This document shows, piece by piece, positions 16,094 to 25,633 of a stretch of 32,213 bases of DNA. Source of the stretch: Azoarcus sp. GTDB lineage: Bacteria > Pseudomonadota > Gammaproteobacteria > Burkholderiales > Rhodocyclaceae. The notes beneath the pieces are model-generated. The model had not been told where the DNA came from, did no database searches, and worked only from the letters and a program-made list of their open reading frames with translations. A program made the position numbers and the translations under genes. Every line of letters starts with the position of its first letter. Positions within the stretch are counted from its first letter, which is position 1. The DNA is taken from assembly GCA_031282905.1 (NCBI GenBank), contig JAITCV010000149.1:1-32213 (forward strand). The letters are read 5' to 3'.

Positions 16094-18280
16094 TCAGACC
16101 GTTTCCAGCTTCGCCATCGCCAATACCAGCCATTTGACCCCGGCGTTGGCAAAATTGATTTGCACCTTGGCGTCCTCACCGCTGCCTTCGGCAGCGATGA
16201 TCACGCCCTGGCCGAATCTGGGATGGGCCACGCACTGGCCGATGCGCAAACCATTGGACAAGGTGCGCGCGGAAGCGGCAACGCTCCCGTATATGGCCGC
16301 GCCGCCGCTCGATTTGCCATAACCCATGCCGTAACCCGCCCCCGTTTGCGACCCCAGCCATTTGACCAGTTCCTCCGGGATTTCCTCGACGAATCTCGAA
16401 CGCATATGGTAATTCGTCTGGCCGTGCAGCATCCGGGTCTGGGCGGAAGAAAGGTAGAGACGTTCGCGCGCGCGCGTCACCGCCACGTACATCAGCCTGC
16501 GCTCTTCTTCCAGACCCTCGGCCTCCATCACGCTGTTTCCATGCGGAAACAGGTCTTCTTCCAGCCCGGAGATGAATACGATCTGGAATTCCAGCCCTTT
16601 CGCCGCATGCACGGTCATCAGCTGCACGGCTTCCTCGCCCTGCCCGGCCTGGTGGTCTCCCGCTTCGAGCGCGGCATGAGTAAGGAACTCGGCCAGCCCG
16701 GCGTGGTTCAACGCTTCATCCCCGGCAGAGCGCTCCTCGATCTCGAAATTCTTCGCGGCGGTCTCCAGTTCGTTGAGATTTTCCAGCCTTTCCGCGCCGT
16801 CCTTCTCGCTTTGGTAAAACGCGGCCAGGCCGCTTTTGTCGACCACATGCCTGACCAGTTCGGAGAGCGGCAGCGTGACGGTATCTCGCCGCATGTCCTC
16901 GATCAGACGGGCGAACTGGGCAAGCGCTATCCCGGCCTTGCCGGCGAGGTAAGGGATGGCGGCATGGAGGCTGCTGTTTCGGGCACGGGCAGCATCCTGC
17001 AAATTTTCCTGCGAACGCGCGCCGATGCCGCGCGTGGGGAAATTCACTACCCGGGCAAAAGCGGTGTCATCGTCCGGATTGGCGATCAGACGCAGATAGG
17101 CAAGCGCATGCTTGATTTCCTGGCGCTCGAAAAAACGCAGGCCCCCATGCACTCGGTAAGCGATGCCGGCGGCGAACAACTGGTGTTCGAGCGCGCGCGA
17201 TTGCGCGTTCGAGCGGTAGAGCAAGGCGATGTCGCTCCTTGCCGCCCCTTCGGCGATCAGATTCTGGATTTCCTCGACGATCCAGCGCGCCTCGTCGGTG
17301 TCGGAACAGGCTTCGAACACCCTGATCGGCTCACCCGCGCCGGATTCGGTCCACAGGTTCTTGCCCAGGCGCTTGCCGTTGTTGCGGATGATGGCGTTGG
17401 CGGCGTCAAGGATATTGCCATGCGAGCGGTAGTTCTGTTCCAGGCGGATGAGATGGCGCACATGGAATTCGCGCTCGAAATCGCGCATGTTGCCGATTTC
17501 CGCGCCACGAAAGCGATAGATGCTCTGATCGTCGTCCCCCACACAGAAAAGCGCCGCGCCACCAGCCTCGCCGCCGCTGGCCAAGAGCTTCAGCCAGCGG
17601 TATTGCAGCACGTTGGTATCCTGGAATTCATCGACCAGGATGTGGCGGAAACGGCTCTGGTAATGACGACGGATCGGCTCGTGGCGTTCGAGCAATTCGT
17701 AGGAGCGCAGCAGCAGTTCGGCGAAATCCACCACCGATTCGCGCTGGCATTGCGCCTCGTATTCCTGGTAGATCTCGATCCGCCGCCTGGTGTAGTCGTC
17801 ATAGGCATCGATCGTGTGCGGACGCCTGCCCGCTTCCTTGTTGACGTTGATGAAGAGTTGCAAATCCCGCGCCGGGAATTTGCCGTCATCGATATTCAAC
17901 GCCTTGGACAGACGCTTGATCGCCGCGAGCTGATCGCCGGAATCGAGTATCTGGAACAGCCGGGGCAATCCGGCATCGTGGTGATGCGCCCGCAGCATGC
18001 GGTTGCAAAGACCGTGAAAGGTGCCGATCCACATCGCCCGGGTGTTGACCATCAGCATCGCCTCCAGCCGCGTCTTCATCTCGTTGGCCGTCTTGTTGGT
18101 GAAGGTCACGGCCAGGATGGCCGCCGGACCAACCAATCCATTCTGGATCAGCCAGGCGATGCGGGTGGTGAGCACCCTCGTTTTGCCCGAACCCGCGCCG
18201 GCAAGGATCAGCGCGTGTTCCGCCGGCAAGGTAACGGCCTCGATCTGGGGGGTGTTCAGGTGGTCAAGCAGATTGGACAT
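16094..18280 (-). CDS. uvrD: UvrD-type superfamily I DNA helicase
   Basis: The 728-residue protein carries the full set of SF1A motifs. Walker A is AGAGSGKTRVL at about 28. Motif II is VDEFQDTN, motif III is GDDDQSIYRFRGA and motif IV region is LEQNYRS. Motif V is TVHAAKGLEFQIVFI and motif VI is RRLMYVAVTRARERLYL. UvrD unwinds DNA 3' to 5' in nucleotide excision and mismatch repair. Length matches UvrD (720 in E. coli). A C-terminal GQCVAHPRFGQGVI segment is the usual UvrD Tudor-like tail. Rep or PcrA could give a similar pattern, but the tail favours UvrD. Confidence 0.93.
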   Translation of the reverse strand: MSNLLDHLNTPQIEAVTLPAEHALILAGAGSGKTRVLTTRIAWLIQNGLVGPAAILAVTFTNKTANEMKTRLEAMLMVNTRAMWIGTFHGLCNRMLRAHHHDAGLPRLFQILDSGDQLAAIKRLSKALNIDDGKFPARDLQLFINVNKEAGRRPHTIDAYDDYTRRRIEIYQEYEAQCQRESVVDFAELLLRSYELLERHEPIRRHYQSRFRHILVDEFQDTNVLQYRWLKLLASGGEAGGAALFCVGDDDQSIYRFRGAEIGNMRDFEREFHVRHLIRLEQNYRSHGNILDAANAIIRNNGKRLGKNLWTESGAGEPIRVFEACSDTDEARWIVEEIQNLIAEGAARSDIALLYRSNAQSRALEHQLFAAGIAYRVHGGLRFFERQEIKHALAYLRLIANPDDDTAFARVVNFPTRGIGARSQENLQDAARARNSSLHAAIPYLAGKAGIALAQFARLIEDMRRDTVTLPLSELVRHVVDKSGLAAFYQSEKDGAERLENLNELETAAKNFEIEERSAGDEALNHAGLAEFLTHAALEAGDHQAGQGEEAVQLMTVHAAKGLEFQIVFISGLEEDLFPHGNSVMEAEGLEEERRLMYVAVTRARERLYLSSAQTRMLHGQTNYHMRSRFVEEIPEELVKWLGSQTGAGYGMGYGKSSGGAAIYGSVAASARTLSNGLRIGQCVAHPRFGQGVIIAAEGSGEDAKVQINFANAGVKWLVLAMAKLETV

Positions 18281-18381
18281 GGCGGCTCCTCGCGGGTCGC
18301 CATTCTAACTGTCCACAGGACGAAGCTGTCCGGGCAAGGCATGGATACAACGCCTGCGATCCTTGACCACGAAATTTTTGT

Positions 18382-18410
18382 TTGAAATTCCGCCTGCGTT
18401 GTACTACTCT
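18382..18410 (+). promoter_or_regulatory. Candidate plus-strand promoter
   Basis: TTGAAA at 18382-18387 and TACTCT at 18405-18410 are separated by exactly 17 bases. The -35 matches five of six consensus bases and the -10 three of six. It faces away from uvrD and no plus-strand gene lies downstream. Confidence 0.35.
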
Positions 18411-18416
18411 ATTGTG

Positions 18417-18613
18417 CACAGCAGCAATTTCACGAATGGCACTGACAGGAAACACCTTTAACCATATGTAAAGTTTTGAATTTGTGCCTTTCCAGCCGAT
18501 TTTGCAGCACAGCATGACAGCTATATGTCATGACGCCCCGGCGGCGGTGTTGCTCCCTGTTCCCTCCCTCTCCTTCACAGGAGATTTACACCCGGTTCGC
18601 CGGGTGTCTTTTT
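18417..18613 (+). ncRNA. Candidate small RNA of about 200 nt
   Basis: The interval begins about 7 bases after the candidate -10 and ends in a perfect intrinsic terminator. It contains a small internal hairpin (TGACAGCTATATGTCA). No reading frame of note fits. It does not show the conserved sequence I would expect of 6S RNA or another named family. The call rests only on the promoter-terminator arrangement. Confidence 0.25.
18588..18613 (+). terminator. UUCG-loop terminator, twin of the one after ahpC
   Basis: The 8-bp stem ACACCCGG / CCGGGTGT with a TTCG loop is followed by CTTTTT. It differs from the ahpC terminator by one base pair swapped from G-C to C-G, keeping the pairing. The preceding bases GAGATTTACA are identical in both. 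It is oriented on the plus strand with no known gene upstream. Confidence 0.7.
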
Positions 18614-18686
18614 GTCTACGTGCCGCGGCTGTTTGAACCGCCGTGGCAGGACAATCAGCCACCCAAGCGGCGGCTTTGCCGTCCGT

Positions 18687-19622
18687 TCAATCCGTTCCCT
18701 GAGCTGTTTCCTGAATTGCCACCAGCCGTTTCGGCCATAAGCGGCCGTCTTCTTTCCACTGTCCCAGGCCAAGGAAACCGGCCGGGCCGTAAAGGCGGAC
18801 GATTTCGTTCGCGCTGGTTTGCGCAAGGCGCAGAGCTTGGCCGTGCAGGATCTGGCTGGCGGCTTGCTGGTCGAGGGCGAGGCGTGGAAAGGCGGTGACC
18901 AGGGTGTCGACCGGGGCCAGCAGGGCATCGCGCTCGTCGAGCTTGGCGGCTTCCAGGGTCTCCAGGGTGAGGCTCGCGGCGAGGTCGAACGCGCCGATGC
19001 GGGTGCGGCGCAGGGTATGGAGGTGCGCGCCGCAACCCAGTGCCGCGCCGATGTCCATGGCAAGGCTGCGGATGTAGAAGCCCTTGGAGCAGGTGACGCG
19101 GATGACGAAACGCGCGCCGGAAAATGACAGCAGTTCCAGCGCCGAAACCGTGACCCGGCGTGGCGCGCGTTCGAGTTCGATGCCGGCGCGGGCGTATTCG
19201 TAGAGCGGTTTGCCGTCGCGTTTGAGCGCCGAATACATCGGCGGCCGTTGCTCGATGTCACCGGTATAGCAGGCGAGCGTGGCAAGGAGTTCGGTTTCGC
19301 CGGTGGTGACCGGCGCGCGCGCGACGATTTCGCCTTCGGCATCGCCGGTGGTGGTAGCGATGCCCAGTTCGACGCCAGCTTCATAAGTCTTGTCGGCGTC
19401 GAGCAACATCTGGGAGAACTTGGTCGCTTCGCCGAAAGTGAGCGGCAGGAGCCCGCTCGCCAAAGGGTCGAGAGTGCCGGTGTGTCCGGCTTTTTCGGCG
19501 TTGAGCAGGCGGCGGACGGTTTGCAGCGCGGCGTTGGAACTCAGGCCCACCGGCTTGTCGAGCAGCAACATGCCGTCGATCGCGCGGCGGATGACACGCT
19601 GCTGGATGCGCTTTTCTGCCAT
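18687..19622 (-). CDS. truB: tRNA pseudouridine(55) synthase
   Basis: TruB makes pseudouridine 55 in the T-loop of tRNAs and also acts as a tRNA chaperone. The 311-residue protein has the N-terminal GMLLLDKPVGLSSN. The catalytic-aspartate motif is GHTGTLDPLASGLLP. It also has the conserved QRPPMYSALKRDGKPLYEYAR and the VTCSKGFYIRSLAMDIG segment, and ends with a PUA-like region. Length is normal. It is the last gene of the rimP-nusA-infB-rbfA-truB operon, 12 bases after rbfA. Confidence 0.96.
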   Translation of the reverse strand: MAEKRIQQRVIRRAIDGMLLLDKPVGLSSNAALQTVRRLLNAEKAGHTGTLDPLASGLLPLTFGEATKFSQMLLDADKTYEAGVELGIATTTGDAEGEIVARAPVTTGETELLATLACYTGDIEQRPPMYSALKRDGKPLYEYARAGIELERAPRRVTVSALELLSFSGARFVIRVTCSKGFYIRSLAMDIGAALGCGAHLHTLRRTRIGAFDLAASLTLETLEAAKLDERDALLAPVDTLVTAFPRLALDQQAASQILHGQALRLAQTSANEIVRLYGPAGFLGLGQWKEDGRLWPKRLVAIQETAQGTD

Positions 19623-19634
19623 CTGGATCGCCGC

Positions 19635-20006
19635 TCAGTGGCCGGTGCGCGCGGCGTCCTCGCGCACCGCCTGCTCGATCAATTGCGACAGGCGACTGCC
19701 TTCTTCCACCGAGCGGTCATAGTGGAAATGCAATTCGGGCGTGGTGTGGATGCGTACCCGCCGCCCCAGTTCGCGGCGCAGGAAACCGCTTGCCCGGCGC
19801 AAGCCTTCGAGTATGGGCGGGACGCTTTGCGCGCCGCCCATCGCGGTGAAGAACACCTTGGCATGGGCGTAGTCGGGGGTGATCTCGACGTCGGTGAGCG
19901 AGATCATGTTTATCCGGGGGTCTTTGACTTCCTGGCGGATCAGTTCGGCCAGTTCGCGGCGAATCTGCCCGGAAATGCGCTGGGCGCGTAAATACTCTTT
20001 AGGCAT
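19635..20006 (-). CDS. rbfA: Ribosome-binding factor A
   Basis: RbfA binds immature 30S subunits and aids 16S 5'-end maturation, especially in the cold. The 123-residue protein has YLRAQRISGQIRRELAELI, a KH-like core with VKDPRINMISLTDVEITPDYAHAKVFF, and ELGRRVRIHTTPELHFHYD. All are typical. I start it at the ATG at 20006 (MPKEY), not at 20150 in the ORF track, because the family begins there. A 157-base gap with a palindrome separates it from infB. Confidence 0.95.
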   Translation of the reverse strand: MPKEYLRAQRISGQIRRELAELIRQEVKDPRINMISLTDVEITPDYAHAKVFFTAMGGAQSVPPILEGLRRASGFLRRELGRRVRIHTTPELHFHYDRSVEEGSRLSQLIEQAVREDAARTGH

Positions 20007-20112
20007 ATTCCATCCACGGTTGAAGCAGTTGAAGGACAAATGCGCATCGCGCATTGCATTTATCATTAATCGCATGGAGTGACGTGGTAGCATGCGACGA
20101 TTCAGTCCCCAA

Positions 20113-20137
20113 GGGACGAGGCATTGCCTCGCCCCTA
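20113..20137. repeat. REP-like imperfect palindrome in the infB-rbfA spacer
   Basis: GGGACGAGGCATTGCCTCGCCCC folds on itself around GAGGCA/TGCCTC. It resembles short dispersed intergenic palindromes seen in many genomes. A second exact palindrome, CATTGCAATG, lies just to its right. No other copy is visible in this window, so a dispersed-repeat identity is inference. Confidence 0.4.
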
Positions 20138-20163
20138 CAGACCATTGCAATGACGATGTGGAA

Positions 20164-23100
20164 TCAGAGCACCCTCGCCACTTCCTTGATTTCGAACACT
20201 TCGAGCTGATCGCCGATCATGATGTCATTGTAATTCTTGAGTTGCAGGCCGCATTCCTGCCCGGCGCGCGCTTCCTTGACATCGTCCTTGTAGTGCTTGA
20301 GCGATTCCAGTTCTCCCGACCACAGCACGGTGTGGTTGCGCAGCAGGCGCACCGAGGCGCTTCGCCGCACCGCGCCTTCGAGCACCAGGCAACCCGCGAT
20401 CGTGCCCACCCTGGAAATGGTGAATACTTGGCGGATTTCGACCATGCCGATGATTTCTTCGCGTTTTTCCGGCGACAGCATGCCCGAGAGCGCGGCCTTG
20501 ACCTCGTCTACGGCGTCGTAGATGATGTTGTAGTAACGGATATCGACATCGAAATTTTCGGCGAGCTTGCGCGCGCCAGCGTCGGCGCGGGTGTTGAAGC
20601 CGATGATGACCGCTTCCGAGGCCTGCGCGAGGTTGACGTCGGATTCCGAAATCGCTCCGACGGCGGCGTGGATGACTTGCACCCGCACTTCGTTGGTGGA
20701 GAGTTTTTGCAGCGATTGCACCAGCGCTTCCTGGGAGCCCTGCACGTCGGCCTTGATGATGAGCGCAAGGCTCTTGGTTTCGCCTTCGCCCATTTGTTCG
20801 AACATGTTTTCCAGCTTGGCGGCCTGCTGTTTGGCGAATTTGACATCGCGGAACTTGCCCTGGCGAAAGAGCGCGATTTCACGCGCCTTCTTTTCATCGG
20901 CGAGCACGATGGCTTCATCGCCCGCCGCGGGCACTTCCGCCAGGCCCAGGACTTCGACCGGGATTGCGGGACCGGCCGACTCGATCATCTTGCCGGATTC
21001 GTCGAGCATGGCGCGGATGCGGCCAAAGGTTGCGCCCACCAGCAGGATGTCGCCTTTTTTCAGCGTGCCCGATTGCACGAGCAGCGAGGCGACCGGGCCG
21101 CGGCCCTTGTCGAGCCGCGCTTCGACGATCAGGCCCTTGGCCGCGCCTTCGACCGCGGCTTCGAGTTCGAGCACTTCGGCCTGGAGCAACACCGATTCGA
21201 GCAGTTCGTCGACGCCTTGGCCGCTCTTTGCCGATACCGGCGCGAAAATGGTGTCGCCGCCGTATTCTTCGGGGACGACTTGCTCGGCGATCAGTTCTTG
21301 CTTGACCTTTTCGACGTTGGCCGCCGGTTTGTCGATCTTGGTGATGGCCACCACCAGCGGCACGCCCGCCGCCTTGGCGTGGTGGATGGCTTCGCGCGTC
21401 TGCGGCATCACGCCGTCATCGGCGGCGACCACCAGGATGACGATGTCGGTCGCTTGCGCGCCGCGCGCCCGCATGGCGGTGAAAGCTTCGTGTCCGGGGG
21501 TGTCGAGGAAGGTGATCATGCCGCGCGGCGTCTCCACATGGTAGGCGCCGATGTGCTGGGTGATGCCGCCCGCTTCACCGGCCGCCACCTTGGCGCGGCG
21601 GATGTAGTCGAGCAGCGAGGTCTTGCCATGGTCGACGTGGCCCATCACCGTTACCACCGGGGCGCGCGGCAGCAGTTCGTAATTCTTGTGTTCCTCAGTT
21701 TCGGCAAGGAAGGCGTCGGGGTCGTCGAGCTTGGCGGCGAACGCCTTGTGGCCCATGTCCTCGACGATGATCATCGCGGTTTCCTGGTCGAGCACCTGGT
21801 TGATGGTGACCATCATGCCCATCTTCATCAGCGCCTTGATGACTTCGGTGGCCTTGATCGCCATCTTGTGGGCGAGATCGGCGACCGAAATGGTCTCGGG
21901 CACGTGCACTTCGCGCACGATGGGTTCGGAGGGGGCCTGGAAGGATGAACGCTCCTCGGCATGTCCGCCGCGGCCACGGCCATGACCATGACGGCCACCG
22001 CCCTTGGCGCCGCGCCAGGAATTGCCTCCCGTGCCAGCGGCGCCGACTTCGCCACGAGTCTTGAGACCGCGGCGCTTGCTGCTTTCGCTTTCGCGCTCGG
22101 GGGTGCGCTTGCTGGTTTTGTCCTCGGCCTTGGCCGGGCGGTGCAGGGTGCCCGAAGCGCCACTCTTGGCGACCGGTTTGACCGCTGGTTTGACCACCGG
22201 TTTGGCCACTGGCTTGGCGGGTGTCCTGGCGGGCGGAGCGGCAGTGGGGAGCGCGGCGGGTTTTTCCTTTTGTTGCCGTTGCTCGGCAATGCGGGTTTCT
22301 TCTTCCTGGCGGCGGGTTTCGGCGGCAGCCTTGGTGGCGGCTTCGCGGGCCTGACGGGCGTGCAAGTCGGCTTGCTGACGTTCACGCAGTTCGCGGTGGC
22401 GGCGCGATTCCTGCTCGCGCGCGGCGCGCTCTTCATCGCTCAGGATCTGGGTGATCGGCGGTGGCGGCAGCGGCGTGGCGCGTTTTTTCACTACCACGCG
22501 CGCGGATTTGTCCGCTTCGGCCTTGGTTTGGTTTGCCTGGTTTTTCCTGGATTGCCCGTTGGATTGCCCATTGCCCGGCCTGGCATTGCCCGGCCTGTTT
22601 TTGGCGCCGGTTCTGGATTCGGATCTGGCGGACGGGGCGTTTTTGGGGGTAGCGACATGCTTGGGGGGGGGCGCACTGGGCACGTTGGCTACCGTGGCCG
22701 TATCGGCTAGGCTCACATCGGCCACCGCCTCGGTCACGGCAACCGCATCGGCAGCCACATTGGCTGGCGCTTCGACGGCTTCGCCGACTTCGCCGACTTC
22801 GTTGACGCTGGTGAGGTTCGATTCGGCTGCTGGTGCCGGTTCAGGCAATGTTTCAGCGACCGTGGCGGTGTCGACCGCCACCGCCGCGACTGCGGCCATG
22901 GTGTCGTCTACAGGAATGTCCGCGGGAATGTCCGCCGCCTCGGCCGCGACGCTGGTCGCGGTTTCGGGCGCGCCTTTTCCTTCGTTGGTTTCCACGCTTT
23001 CATCGCGCTTGACGAAGGTCCGCTTCTTTCTCACCTCGACCTGCACCGTGCGGGCGCGGCCAGAGGCGTCGGTGGCGCGAATCTCGGAAGTCTGTTTGCG

Positions 23101-23298
23101 GGTCACGGTGATCTTGCTTTTCTTCGTGCCGCCGCCATGCGAACCGCGCAGGTATTCGAGCAAGCGCGATTTATCCTGCTCGGTCAGGAAATCATCCTCG
23201 CCCGTCTTATCGACGCCGGCACGCTTGAGTTGTTCGAGCAGCGACCCAGCGGGCATTTTCAGCTCGCTGGCAAACTGGGTAACGCTTATGCCTTCCAT
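20164..23298 (-). CDS. infB: Translation initiation factor IF-2
   Basis: IF-2 is the GTPase that places initiator tRNA on the 30S subunit and promotes subunit joining. The 1044-residue protein starts with the IF2 N-domain ([20 protein letters not shown]) and the IF2-associated basic motif ([11 protein letters not shown]). A long low-complexity linker follows, Ala/Val-rich and then Lys/Pro-rich ([17 protein letters not shown]). The GTPase core begins near residue 540, with GHVDHGKT at 553-560, DTPGH at 599-603 and TKID at 653-656. The usual C-terminal barrels follow. It is longer than E. coli IF-2 (890), almost all of it linker. The gene is 15 bases after nusA. Confidence 0.97.
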   Translation of the reverse strand: MEGISVTQFASELKMPAGSLLEQLKRAGVDKTGEDDFLTEQDKSRLLEYLRGSHGGGTKKSKITVTRKQTSEIRATDASGRARTVQVEVRKKRTFVKRDESVETNEGKGAPETATSVAAEAADIPADIPVDDTMAAVAAVAVDTATVAETLPEPAPAAESNLTSVNEVGEVGEAVEAPANVAADAVAVTEAVADVSLADTATVANVPSAPPPKHVATPKNAPSARSESRTGAKNRPGNARPGNGQSNGQSRKNQANQTKAEADKSARVVVKKRATPLPPPPITQILSDEERAAREQESRRHRELRERQQADLHARQAREAATKAAAETRRQEEETRIAEQRQQKEKPAALPTAAPPARTPAKPVAKPVVKPAVKPVAKSGASGTLHRPAKAEDKTSKRTPERESESSKRRGLKTRGEVGAAGTGGNSWRGAKGGGRHGHGRGRGGHAEERSSFQAPSEPIVREVHVPETISVADLAHKMAIKATEVIKALMKMGMMVTINQVLDQETAMIIVEDMGHKAFAAKLDDPDAFLAETEEHKNYELLPRAPVVTVMGHVDHGKTSLLDYIRRAKVAAGEAGGITQHIGAYHVETPRGMITFLDTPGHEAFTAMRARGAQATDIVILVVAADDGVMPQTREAIHHAKAAGVPLVVAITKIDKPAANVEKVKQELIAEQVVPEEYGGDTIFAPVSAKSGQGVDELLESVLLQAEVLELEAAVEGAAKGLIVEARLDKGRGPVASLLVQSGTLKKGDILLVGATFGRIRAMLDESGKMIESAGPAIPVEVLGLAEVPAAGDEAIVLADEKKAREIALFRQGKFRDVKFAKQQAAKLENMFEQMGEGETKSLALIIKADVQGSQEALVQSLQKLSTNEVRVQVIHAAVGAISESDVNLAQASEAVIIGFNTRADAGARKLAENFDVDIRYYNIIYDAVDEVKAALSGMLSPEKREEIIGMVEIRQVFTISRVGTIAGCLVLEGAVRRSASVRLLRNHTVLWSGELESLKHYKDDVKEARAGQECGLQLKNYNDIMIGDQLEVFEIKEVARVL

Positions 23299-23313
23299 AT
23301 CTCTGCTCTCCCT

Positions 23314-24789
23314 TCATTCTTCGAACCAATGGGCGCGCGCGACGGAAATCAACGCCTTGGCGCGTTCCTCGTCGATGGCGGTGATGTCGACCAGTTCATC
23401 GACCGCGAGATCGGCGAGATCGTCGCGGGTACGGATACCTTGGTCGACGAGCCGGGCCGCCAACGCCTTGTCCATGCCATCGAGATCGAGCAGATCATCG
23501 GCGGCGCCTTCGAGTGTTTCCTCCGTGACGATGGCCTCGGTCAGCAGCACGTCACGGGCGCGATTGCGCAGCTCGTTGACCGTGGCTTCATCGAAATCCT
23601 CGATGCCGAGCATTTCGGCCAGCGGCACGTAGGCAATTTCTTCGAGCGAAGAAAACCCCTCGTCGATCAGGATGTTGGCCACATCCTCGTCGACGTCGAG
23701 TTTTGCCATGAACAGATCGCGCAACGCGCCGCGCTCATGCTCGGCGCGAGTGGCGGATTCCTGTTCGCTCATCAGGTTGATCGTCCATCCGGTCAGCTCG
23801 GAGGCAAGCTTGACGTTTTGGCCATTGCGTCCGATCGAGATCGCCAGGTTGTCTTCATCGACCACCACATCCATGGCATGGGCTTCCTCGTCGACCACGA
23901 TGGAGACGACCTCGGCGGGTTGGAGCGCGGCGATCACGAACTGCGCCGGGTCGGGCGCCCACACGATGATGTCGACCTGCTCGTTGCTGACTTCGCCGCG
24001 CACCGCCGTCACCCGCGAACCGCGCAGCCCCACGCAGGTGCCGATCGGGTCGATGCGCTGGTCATTGGCCTTGACCGCGATCTTGGCACGCAGGCCGGGG
24101 TCGCGCGCGCAGCCCTTGATCTCGAGCAGACCGTCCTCGATTTCGGGCACTTCCAGCTCGAAGAGCTTGACCAGGAATTCGGGCGCGGTACGCGACAAGA
24201 TGAGCTGCGGGCCGCGCACGCCACGGTCGATCTTGAGCAGATAGGCTTTCACCCGGTCGCCGACGCGCAGGTTCTCGCGCGGGATTTGCTGGTCGCGCGG
24301 CAGCACCGCCTCCATGCGGCCCACCTCGATGATTGCGTTGCCACGCTCGATGCGCTTGATCGCGCCGGAGACGAGGAATTCCTCGCGTTCGAGGAAATCG
24401 TTGAGCACCTGCTCGCGTTCGGCATCGCGGATTCTTTGCAGGATGACCTGTTTGGCGGCTTGCGCGCCGATGCGGCCGAAGTCGACCGGTTCGAGTCCTT
24501 CCTCGATGTATTCGCCGATTTCGATGTCGGCACAGATGTCGCGCGCGTCGATGAGGCCCATCTGGGCCTCATCGTTGGTCACTTCCTCGTCGGGCAGCAC
24601 GATCCAGCGGCGGAAGGATTCATAATCGCCGGTTTCGCGGTTGATGATGACATGCACATCGGCATCGTCATGGACGCGTTTCTTGGTCGCGGAGGCCAGC
24701 GCCGATTCCAGTGCGGCGAACACGATGTCCTTGGCAACGTTCTTTTCGCGCGCCAGCGCGTCTACAAGCAGCAGAATTTCGCGGCTCAT
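23314..24789 (-). CDS. nusA: Transcription termination/antitermination factor NusA
   Basis: NusA binds RNA polymerase and nascent RNA, stimulating pausing, intrinsic termination and antitermination. The 491-residue protein has an N-terminal polymerase-binding domain (about 1-125, starting [18 protein letters not shown]). An S1 domain (about 135-200) follows, then two KH domains, including [13 protein letters not shown] and [18 protein letters not shown]. Two C-terminal acidic helix-hairpin-helix repeats (about 360-490) match those of gammaproteobacterial NusA. The ATG at 24789 is preceded by GGGGAGG. The gene lies between rimP (27 bases) and infB. Confidence 0.97.
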   Translation of the reverse strand: MSREILLLVDALAREKNVAKDIVFAALESALASATKKRVHDDADVHVIINRETGDYESFRRWIVLPDEEVTNDEAQMGLIDARDICADIEIGEYIEEGLEPVDFGRIGAQAAKQVILQRIRDAEREQVLNDFLEREEFLVSGAIKRIERGNAIIEVGRMEAVLPRDQQIPRENLRVGDRVKAYLLKIDRGVRGPQLILSRTAPEFLVKLFELEVPEIEDGLLEIKGCARDPGLRAKIAVKANDQRIDPIGTCVGLRGSRVTAVRGEVSNEQVDIIVWAPDPAQFVIAALQPAEVVSIVVDEEAHAMDVVVDEDNLAISIGRNGQNVKLASELTGWTINLMSEQESATRAEHERGALRDLFMAKLDVDEDVANILIDEGFSSLEEIAYVPLAEMLGIEDFDEATVNELRNRARDVLLTEAIVTEETLEGAADDLLDLDGMDKALAARLVDQGIRTRDDLADLAVDELVDITAIDEERAKALISVARAHWFEE

Positions 24790-24816
24790 TGTTGTCAGAC
24801 CTCCCCAATCCAGAAT

Positions 24817-25254
24817 TCAGAATTTCGGAACAAGACGCGCCCGGTCGAGTTCGTCGAAAGGCACGACGAGTTCGCCCTGATCGGTATCGACCACGACCGC
24901 GCCTTCGCGCAGCCCCTGGAGCACGCCGGTAAAATTTCGCTGCTCGCCTACCGGCAGCGCGGTGCGAAGCCGGATCTCCCGGCCCGCGAAGCGCTCGAAA
25001 TCCGCTGGTTTGATGAGCGGACGGTCAAGCCCCGGCGAGGACACCTCCAGCCGGTCATAATCGACGTTCTCGACTTCGAACAACCGGGTCAATTGGTTGC
25101 TCACCATGACGCAATCGTCTACGGTCACGCCGCGTTCAATGTCGATGAAGACTCTGATGAGTCGGCCACGCGGCGAACGCTCGACGACCACCAGCTCGAA
25201 ACCGAGCCCGGTCACCGCCTGTTCGATCAAGGCATCCACGTTGAGCACACCCAT
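24817..25254 (-). CDS. rimP: Ribosome maturation factor RimP
   Basis: RimP is needed for assembly of the 30S subunit. The 145-residue product shows GFELVVVERSPRGRLIRVFID, then DCVMVSNQLTRLFEVEN and LEVSSPGLDRPL with the Sm-like C-terminal barrel. The ORF track starts at a TTG at 25257; the ATG one codon later is the natural start. It is the first gene of the nusA operon and is preceded by two tandem terminator hairpins on the same strand. Confidence 0.95.
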   Translation of the reverse strand: MGVLNVDALIEQAVTGLGFELVVVERSPRGRLIRVFIDIERGVTVDDCVMVSNQLTRLFEVENVDYDRLEVSSPGLDRPLIKPADFERFAGREIRLRTALPVGEQRNFTGVLQGLREGAVVVDTDQGELVVPFDELDRARLVPKF

Positions 25255-25272
25255 CAATCCGCCACCACAAAT

Positions 25273-25292
25273 AAAAAATGGGCGTTACGCCC
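25273..25292 (-). terminator. Promoter-proximal hairpin plus T run before rimP
   Basis: On the minus strand GGGCG-TAA-CGCCC is followed by ATTTTTTAT. The stem is only 5 bp but fully G/C. It lies about 20 bases before the rimP start, so read-through is needed for the operon to be expressed from any promoter farther upstream. Confidence 0.55.
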
Positions 25293-25309
25293 TTGTTTGA
25301 CCACAACTG

Positions 25310-25334
25310 AAAAACAGGCTCTAAGTGAGCCTGT
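25310..25334 (-). terminator. Second tandem terminator upstream of rimP
   Basis: On the minus strand an 8-bp stem (ACAGGCTC / GAGCCTGT) with a five-base loop ends in TTTTT. It precedes the hairpin at 25273-25292 by about 17 bases. It could end a transcript from the right or serve as an attenuator of the rimP-nusA operon. Confidence 0.65.
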
Positions 25335-25633
25335 CCCGAAGCCTGACGAGTATAGCGGCGAAAACGTTTCCTGGCAAAGCGGAGAGGATTCCACGCCGGG
25401 CTTGCATCACGCCGCCCACGAAATCCTGTCGCGGCGCGGCGGGATTGTCTGCTTGCCTACATTTTGTGGTCAACACTACACAAAAAAAGATATAACCCTA
25501 AATAAATATAACGTAAGTATTTGATTTATATGAAAATAATAGCTGGCGTGGACTTTGCTGGATTCTCTTTCGCTATATTTCAAGGAAGCATGCATGGATG
25601 CCGGAACGATGAAAACGACCGCGCCATCGGCTG
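25335..25633. other. Intergenic DNA with an AT-rich tract
   Basis: About 300 bases without a supported gene. The segment around 25480-25545 is strongly AT-rich and could hold promoters. A 34-codon frame from the ATG at 25530 reads MKIIAGVDFAG but matches nothing I know. Confidence 0.4.

Larger units (their letters stand above)
18281..18686. other. Non-coding region between uvrD and truB
   Basis: About 400 bases without a supported gene. The left part should hold the uvrD promoter. The plus strand carries a promoter-like pair and a strong UUCG terminator, described separately. No convincing terminator for the minus-strand truB is seen, since the hairpin at 18588 has no T run on that strand. 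Confidence 0.55.

Noticed and set aside
16073-18385. 770-aa plus-strand ORF across uvrD
   Set aside because: Antisense to all UvrD helicase motifs; open because of GC-rich codon bias.
20092-21948. 618-aa plus-strand ORF across infB
   Set aside because: Antisense shadow of the IF-2 GTPase region, His/Asp/Phe-rich with no domain.
25258-25400. metY-like tRNA upstream of rimP
   Set aside because: No cloverleaf or T-loop sequence is visible; the structured elements are terminator hairpins.
23137-25524. 795-aa plus-strand ORF across nusA and rimP
   Set aside because: It spans two well-supported genes on the other strand and has no start context.
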